Below are positions 56,751 through 64,000 of a DNA stretch of 64,000 bases, in pieces. The notes beneath the pieces are model-generated. The model was not told the DNA's origin. It did not search any database and saw only the letters and a program-made list of their open reading frames with translations. Location of the stretch: the NCBI GenBank assembly GCA_021030915.1, contig JAGEMR010000086.1, forward strand, positions 1 through 64,000, given 5' to 3'. A program made the translations under genes and the position numbers. Source of the DNA: Astrothelium macrocarpum (taxonomy: Eukaryota > Ascomycota > Dothideomycetes > Trypetheliales > Trypetheliaceae). Numbering within the stretch: the stretch's first letter is position 1; the number at the start of each line of letters is the position of its first letter.

Positions 56751-59700
56751 GTGCACCGTATCCGCAGAATCTTGAGGATTATCAATCCGTCTTCAATCTC
56801 AGCAGCACTTACGGTCTCCTCCACCAGATCGCTGTCCGGCCAGCCACACGTGTCGAAAATTCGGGCTTGCTTATCGAGTAAATGCAATCTGCCTCCGTGG
56901 ACATGCCAGTACGCACGGCCATGGTCTACAGAGGCAAATGTTCTGCACGAAGCTCGCTTAGGAAAACACGATGTCATCGAAGAATCCGCGGGATTTCCTG
57001 GTCTCACATGGTCAGAGACCCTGGATAAAATGTCTACCAGGCAACTTCACACCTCGGGGCGGACGCGCTTTGTCGGTCTAGCCCAGCTCCTGATGGTTGC
57101 GAACGTCGATTCGCTGCTTCACCCGGGAAAATATCGATCATGGCCACTCCCGTCGACCCTTCGATCGAATCATTTGAACCGTTAGCCCATGTGTACACTT
57201 GACGCAATTGAGCGACACGCTCCTGCTTCGGAAACAGTAACCATCCCTGCAATGGTGGGCCAGTCTTGACGTTGTGCATCGTAATCGAGGAACCCTCACT
57301 GTTGTCGCTGCAGGCCTTGAAGACCTATCAGCCGGCCCCTGCCCAATATGGATTCATCAGACACATCATCGGTGCACAGCAGTGTGACAGCAACGTTGTC
57401 CGAATATCAGTCTCTCTGCACTCGTCCGTCTATGTCAGGCCCGAACACTACCATTGTCGCTTCTCATCGAGCCAAGATCACCACGACTGTAGAAGAGTGA
57501 GTTCGACTTTGTCAAGATCTCATTGCCGTTAGCTAACCTTTACCAGATCCGAGTCCCCTATAGGGACGCGTTGCGCAAGGGAGAGTGGATCCAACGCGAT
57601 ACATTTTTCCTATCCACGACATCTACCAGCTGGCTTGCAAGATTATGGACAATTAAGGCCAAGAATGAAATCGACTCGGCAGCGTACCGGCTTGCAACAA
57701 GGCGCGTCGGACCGTATTTTGATTCAAAGGAATCAACAGGATCCTTTGAGCCTTCGACTTGTTGCTACTCCAGGCCACATGGAATGCGACGGAATTTGAT
57801 TTGGGAACTTTGTTGCAGGGAATGATACGAGCCTGGCCTAATCGGAAGATCATTATGAAGATTTCTCGGTCCAGCTTTATCTGCATTACCATCTCTCTGC
57901 TCGATATTTCCGGGCCTGTTAAGATCTGAAGCTGATTTGTTGGTCTGGGTCATGGCATCATCCAGCTCGTGAAGTCATACCTTGGATCTATAAAGCTCGA
58001 TCCATGATTGACTTTGGCAAGATCGAGGATGCATGCTCTCTTGGACGACAGATCCGGGATCGATGCAAACGCACTGACATCTATGAACTACTGGATTCGG
58101 ATTGCGATGACGAGACAAAGCGGAGGTGGATGGGAGAAGCATGAGTAATCGAAATTGATCGGGAAGCTTTGTCTGAAAAAGTAGAAGAGCAAAAGTTGGA
58201 AGGGCGGAATACCAGACTTGAAGGTAATCTTGGCGAGGAGCCCAATGATGGATCCATCCGGGCTGCGGTGCTACGAGAGAAGATGAGATCCAATTTTGCA
58301 GAGGGGGAAATTTATGACGCTGAAGTTTCAAGACATTGAGTTGTTGGAATATGTTCGTTGGAACATATCGCAACTATGAATAAACAAATGAAACAAGTGG
58401 TGAGATCGAATACGGTAGTAAGTCGAGACCTTTCAAAACGTATACGAAAGGAAAGTCTATTAGATTAAAATCTACCTTGGGTACAACGAACTCAAGACTT
58501 ATCCACAGTATGCAATCAAGTTTAGCAAGCAGCAATCCAAATTGGAAACCTTACCAAACTGATTCCGATGGAGACGATCTCGTTGCTTCCCCTTTGAATC
58601 GTAGATTTCACATGTCGTTATGAGGCTTCTTCATTTGTATTGTTTTACTGGTAAGCGTTTTCTGGGTCCTCCTTACTATCGCGTGGAAGAGGGAGATCGC
58701 CCTTGCCCGAGGGAAAAGAACTGTCTGGTAGCCGAGGTGCCCAGCCATATCTACATTCTGACTCGTGAACCATACTACTGGGACTTCCTGTCTATCAGCA
58801 TGAGCTCAGCGTCAGCTTAGCGTCAGCCCTCACATGTCGCCGCTTGCTTGGCTGATTGCTTGAAATTTTGCTTCTGACATGACCCGCCTCATCGCTCACC
58901 GTCCGGCGGGAATCTGCGGACCGTCCCATGATTTCCATTTCGTAAGCACTTGGCTCCCCATGGGACCGTTGACGCAAGACCCATGAAAGGATGTGGTGGT
59001 CAAGAAGCTTCGCTTAGTGAAAGGTATGCAATGAACAGAATATGAGACGGCAACTCAATTCCGAAGCGCTGAAGTATCGGTCACAATTTCCGAAGCCCTA
59101 AGATCTACCAATCAATAGCCGTTTACCCCTGGGAGACACAACTACGATAATCCCGTTAACATGTCTTAATGGGCAACAATGATTTGCTAGAATTCTCGAT
59201 GACCACATGACGCGTCCCTTGCTAGACGACGTTTCTCCAAAGCAAAGGAAAGCTTGACGACACTTTACGCAAACACAACTCAGGAATCATCCCAGTGCCA
59301 CACTTGTTTCGTCGAGTCCACATCAAACAGAAGCGTGCCATCGCGATAAGAACATCAGGTCGTACATTGAGAACTCAACAGGATGACTGGCGGACAGTAC
59401 GGTAAGATACTGCGAGCGGCCTTGTGCCTCAAGCAGATCTCTCGCCACAAGGAATGATAAGGCCACTGATAGGTCGTAGATCTTCAACTAGTCTTGTCTC
59501 GTGCCGTGCCGCGCTCATCTGAGAAAATGCGATGACACAACCCACTGTAATGGCTACCTAACTGGGGAGGTCGTGATCCGAATTGGAGAGAATCGGGACG
59601 CAAGAGCCCAATCAGAACATTGAATATTTACAAGGTGCAATTCATACGACAACAGTCGGAATAGAAAAGTTTAATCAGATAATTCCGCAGCAAGCCCTGC

Positions 59701-61096
59701 CAACTCCAGTGAAAATGGCTGAATTCCGGATGCAAAGGCTTTGTCAAGATGTCACATCCTGCAGTGCCTCAGCCACCAAAAGTACTGACTTACCAAGAAC
59801 GCAGCTATCGAATCTCAAAGCTTTGAGAGTGGCGATGATCCGGGCTTAAGCCAGAACTTGCTGCAGTCAGCACGCATAGACTCCCGGCCCCACAGTCAGA
59901 TTGTACCTGCAGTCAATTCGACAAGTCAATCCTACGATTCGATGCTACGACAAATTTTGTTCCTCACTGAGTTGTGGCACAGCAAACCTGAGTCTGCATA
60001 GGACTTTACAGCAATGACCATGCTAACCGCAAACTACATGACTTGATGAGTACCTGGGTTTTCCCCTCCGGTCTCGTTTTTCCGGTCGAGAGGCATGAAG
60101 ATGCTCCCCTGTCAGGCTTCCCTGCTTTCAACCGCCCCTGCAATTTTCTCCGCACCATCCTCGTGCAGAAGACATCTGGCGACCAATCAGATTTTATCAC
60201 TAAAATTCAAAGCCCTATTGACGTAAGCAGGTAAGACGGCTCAGAAACTCCGAACGCGGGGATACTAATTAAATTTGGATATTGTGATTGAAGTTTTATT
60301 CATCAGTTTCATATATTTTTCAGACCTCGTCTCATAGCAGTAGTACCAGCCAATCTGCGAAAACTGCTCAAAACACTCAACTACAGAATCGGACACGTCC
60401 ACACCCTTCTCACGCCCTACATCGTAACGCCGGACGCTTTTGCGGTGTTCCCGTCTGATGTGGGTCACTATGCACAAGTCATCACCTATCGGGCTCTCGT
60501 GAAATGTACCGCAACAGGATCCACTAGTATTTAGCCGCGGCGCCTCATCGTCGCCTCGGTCGGCTCCTAGGATCTTATGGACGGAGACGAGAGCGAAAGT
60601 AGACCTAGAACACGCGAGCAAGTTGCACCAAGAAGATCCCCAGTGTTCAAAACCCCTCAGAACATCCATTAAGAGGAATTTTGTGGCCAATAGTCCCATT
60701 GGCGCAAGAATCATTGGTGATACTCACACCGAAACTAGCCATCCTGCTGCTACTCAAATCAACTCCTTCAGCGCAATGACCAAAAGCGGCTTGGCCCTGC
60801 GCGTAGCCACACCCTGCACTCAGAGAACACACACTGCAGGGACACGGTAAGTCCAGGTACTTCTCGATTTTCGTGATCTGTTGTGCTTTATCCCAAACAT
60901 GGCCTGCCATCATCCCTGCTCGGATCGATCTTACCATTCCCTTCCTGCTTTGTACTAGTCTGATGCCCCGGCAAGACTGAGGCTTTCCTTTCACTATATA
61001 CACGCGCTGTCTCAGTGCGCCCTACAGCTCTAGCAGATTTTCTTAGGCAAAGATCATTCTACGGTTTTCGAAAGACATTACAGACACATGTAGAAC

Positions 61097-62822
61097 ATGG
61101 CTGTGTTCTTTCCAAATCCCCACATACCGGGGCTCGATCCCAATGCCACAAAAGGACCACAATTGGTCTCTTCGGGCCTTGCCATGATTATACTTTCTTT
61201 CATAGCTATTGTGTTACGATTCACATCGAGATGGCTCATAGATGCGCGGATATTATTAGACGATTGGTTAATATTGTGTGCCGTGGTAAGTTCTGAGATG
61301 GAGCAAACATCAACATTATAACAGAGGCTGACATCTTCAAAGCCATTCGCCTGGGCAGAAGGCATTGTGGATATCAATGGCACATATCACTTCCACTTCG
61401 GTCAACACGTTTCTCACACAACACCATCACTTCTAGAATCCTTTCTCGCAGCGACTTGGGCATTTCAACTGCTCTATAATTTTGCCATTGCTTTTAGCAA
61501 GCTTTCTATTTTGGCCCTTTACTGGCGAATCTTTCATGTTCCATCGTTCAAGATACCTTTAATTATTACCACGTCGCTTGTGATGAGCTGGCTCATCGGC
61601 TGTGTAAGTCTAGAACCTCTATGACGCTCGCAACCCCATATCATTGAAAAGCTTTGAACCCAAATTGGACACAACGCATTCTGATCTTTAAGTCGATCAA
61701 ATCAACTGACAAGTTTTTACATAGATGTTTGCTGCAATCTTCTCATGCAATCCTGTCAATGGCTTCTGGAAAATTACCGAACGCTCACACTGTATTAACA
61801 ACGTTGCTTTCTACATCGGTCAAGCCGCAGGCAACATCTTCATTGACATCATCCTCTTCTCCCTTCCTGTCCTCATGATTTCCCGTCTCCAGATCTCCCT
61901 GTCCCAAAAAGTCGCTGTCATGGGCATATTCCTGCTCGGTGCTTTCGTCACTCTTACCTCGGCTCTCCGCCTTTGGCAACTCATCATCACCCAACGTCTC
62001 GACGACCCATTGGACTTCGATCCGACATGGAACCTCGTGGGCGCTGCCGTCTGGAGCGTTGTCGAATGCAACCTAAGCATCGTTTGCGCTTGCCTTCCTA
62101 GCATGCGCCCACTCCTCCGCCTTATCCTCCATGGCACCTTGCGCAATACAGAAGTCTACAACAATAGCTATGCCAGCGGTCGCTCTGCGCGGGCTGCTAG
62201 CGGTGCTTTTCCACTCGGTCCAGGCTCCGGTAAGCACGCCAGTAGTATGTGGGACCGTGGTATTCAGCCAGGGACTTCTTCCAAGCGGAATAGCTTTTTC
62301 TGTGTACCTAGCCGCGACGTCAAGACCGATGAGCGTGGCGTGCGTGTCGATGGAGATGGTTTCCGAATCAACACGCCAGAGGTTCCAGCCGGGCGGACAC
62401 GCTCGAAGAGCTTGAAGACGTACATGGAAGAGGGCATGATGGAACTGGAGAATGCACCTACTCGGCCGCGGCCAATGCCACGTGCCATGACGAGTCCGAC
62501 GCCGGGTGCGCAAGGACGACCTCCAGCAAAGAACTGGTTTGATGCGGGGAGTGAACGGGTAAGCGAAAGCAGTGACGAGATTCCATTAGCCATGAGCGCA
62601 ACACGAGTTGAGTCGCCGACATCAAAGAGCTCACGAAGCTTCTCGAGACGATCGATCAGTCCGATACAGAAGTCAGGGAAACCGTTGCCGCTGTTTATAG
62701 GGGATGAGAGGAGAGGGACGCCGTTAAGAGACAGTCGGAGAGCAATGACGCCGGCAGAGCCGTGGGGCCTGGAGATTGAAAAGACGACAGATCTAATTAT
62801 CACGGAGGATAGGCGAAGGTGA
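61097..62822 (+). CDS. Rhodopsin-domain fungal integral membrane protein, 515 aa
   Basis: Three exons close in frame: 61097-61285, 61343-61603 and 61725-62822. Seven hydrophobic segments follow the rhodopsin-domain pattern: 'GLAMIILSFIAIVLRFTSRW', 'DARILLDDWLILCAV', 'LYNFAIAFSKLSILALYWRIF', 'MSWLIGC', a Cys-containing 'FSCNPVNGFW', 'NIFIDIILFSLPVLMISRL', 'SQKVAVMGIFLLGAFVTLTS' and 'VWSVVECNLSIVCACLPSMR' ahead of the tail. The hydrophilic C-terminal tail of about 220 residues is Ser/Arg/Pro-rich and likely cytosolic. Such proteins are abundant in filamentous ascomycetes; some Pth11-like members act in surface sensing. No ligand can be inferred. An alternative acceptor for intron 1 would add nine residues. 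Confidence 0.85.
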
Positions 62823-64000
62823 CACTAGATCACTAGAAGATCTCGATCATCTCTACCATCTCGCATGACTGTGGCCCAGAACTATAATCGGGTTGCACAG
62901 TACCCAAAAATAATTATTGTTATATGTAGCACGTTTATCCGTTTTACGGTCTATGTAACGATTTGTAAACTTAGATATGTATCACGAGTGTACGGCCTAG
63001 CAATATTGGAATAATCCATCATTTTACATCTGCATTTCACAGTACCACATTAACTGACAAAAAAAAAAGGAACATTGGCAGCTTGAGTAGTGATTTTGGC
63101 AATGGAGGAACTCCACGTTTAGTCCCGCTCGCACATGCACAACCTAATCGATCTTAAGCATGTTAAAAAAAAGCATATCTCGCTGTCTGTGCGTATTTCA
63201 ACGGTCGTTGAAATTGCGTGCCCTTCAAAACACCATCCTTTCATCTCTACGGTGATTCCGAGAATTCATGGCCTGGAGACGTGATACTTTCGGAGGCACC
63301 TACGCAGATTGTGCCCGATATACTTAACCCTTAGTCTTGAGGGGGATCATTTCCGAATCACTGCGGTAACTATCAGAGGTTAATGCGCTCACACCGACAT
63401 CTCTGTTCATGATATCCCATGACAATTCTCGAGTCGTGGCTCACTTTGTAAGCATATCCATAACAGCGACGTGGCTGGTCTTTACCAAAGCCGGTGGCGG
63501 GAACTCTGTTCCCCGTGGAGTGATCGGCCCCCAGCACAATGGTAGCTCGGTGCTGTCACCGCGTCGTGCATAGGAAGCGCAGAAATCACCACTTGTTTCA
63601 CGGCACGGTGCCGAAGCGCTTCTAGGGCAGGAAGAAATTCGATCCGAAAGGCGTTCTAGGGATCGCTGCCATCGCAGCTGAGCCTTCGATACACGAGAAA
63701 AGTCTCCACAATATTAGAAGCTTTGACGGAAAGTATCGCAATGGCGACGCGCCTCGATGCCCACCCTCCATCACCAAGCCTTTGGAGTCTCTTGCGACCA
63801 GTTCAGTCTCCGAGCCTTGGTCTCACATGTCGCAGCTCTGGTATCCTCTTTTTTCCTCGGAGCTTAACAGTGCTAGACTGCTAGGCTGCTTGGCGCACAG
63901 TGACGCACGACTAGCGGTCGGATTAAATGACTTGAAATTGGGGGGCCTGGTCGAGACTGCGCGTGGTAGGAAGGAATGAATAGATTAACTGAGTCGCGTC
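62823..64000. other. Intergenic region to window end
   Basis: No gene is recognised. A short ORF at 63782-63979 has no supporting features. Confidence 0.4.

Larger units (their letters stand above)
55287..61096. other. 5.8-kb gene-poor stretch with coding relics
   Basis: No intact gene is recognised. Fragments of protein-like frame occur at 56676-56750 (kinase motif), 57523-57825 and about 57985-58330 on the plus strand, but stops and frame changes separate them. A TATA-like GCTATATAAG at about 56263 precedes an ATG at 56325. Positions 58400-61090 contain only short ORFs on both strands without recognisable content. The stretch may be a graveyard of one or more decayed genes. Confidence 0.45.

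Noticed and set aside
60265..61003. Minus-strand ORFs of 149 and 118 codons
   Set aside because: They read somewhat like protein, but there is no recognised motif, start context or splice pattern. Left within the gene-poor region.
1..64000. tRNA, rRNA and CRISPR arrays
   Set aside because: Scanning by eye for T-arm consensus, rRNA blocks and regularly spaced identical repeats gave nothing convincing. A covariance-model search would be needed to exclude a tRNA.

Overview
The window is nuclear DNA of a filamentous ascomycete (Pezizomycotina). The evidence is GT-AG introns of about 46-150 nt, fungal families (GT15 mannosyltransferase, But2 domain, DUG3, rhodopsin-domain membrane proteins, a highly reducing polyketide synthase), and a bipartite composition in which ordinary gene-bearing DNA alternates with almost pure A+T blocks. 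The blocks carry the mark of repeat-induced point mutation (RIP): repeat copies differ by C-to-T and G-to-A changes. A dothideomycete-type genome would fit, but the sequence alone does not fix the class.

Layout. 1-4530: A+T block of degraded DNA transposons, including a long inverted repeat. 4.7-14.7 kb: housekeeping and hypothetical genes (dephospho-CoA kinase, a Lys/Ala-rich protein, a conserved 'KENVPP' protein, a rhodopsin-domain membrane protein). 14755-20307: a second A+T block that resolves into three nested pogo/Fot1-like elements of 1.83-1.86 kb, each with its own terminal inverted repeats (TIRs) and TA target duplication. 20.7-21.5 kb: a broken GNAT acetyltransferase beside that block. 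21.9-38.4 kb: a sugar/alpha-glucoside-type MFS transporter, then a compact secondary-metabolite locus: an intact 15-exon HR-PKS (KS-AT-DH-cMeT-ER-KR-ACP, about 2,670 aa), a divergently transcribed FSH-family serine hydrolase (the family of LovG) and a 14-TM-type MFS exporter. 41.7-55.3 kb: a conserved housekeeping stretch (CFIm25/NUDT21, DUG3, But2 protein, gamma-tubulin complex component 5, GT15 mannosyltransferase, COX6, ELO elongase). A Tc1/mariner-class element sits in the promoter shared by the gamma-tubulin complex and mannosyltransferase genes. 55.3-61.1 kb: gene-poor DNA with relics, including a protein-kinase HRD motif. 61.1-62.8 kb: a second rhodopsin-domain protein.

How it fits together (inference): the PKS would build a reduced, C-methylated chain, the FSH hydrolase could release it from the ACP, and the MFS protein could export it. 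No P450, reductase or transcription factor gene is visible nearby, so the product may be a simple reduced acid or its finishing genes may lie elsewhere. The cluster lies about 4 kb from a RIP-mutated transposon nest. The exon structures given here were worked out by hand from splice signals and reading phase; each listed multi-exon gene closes in frame unless stated.
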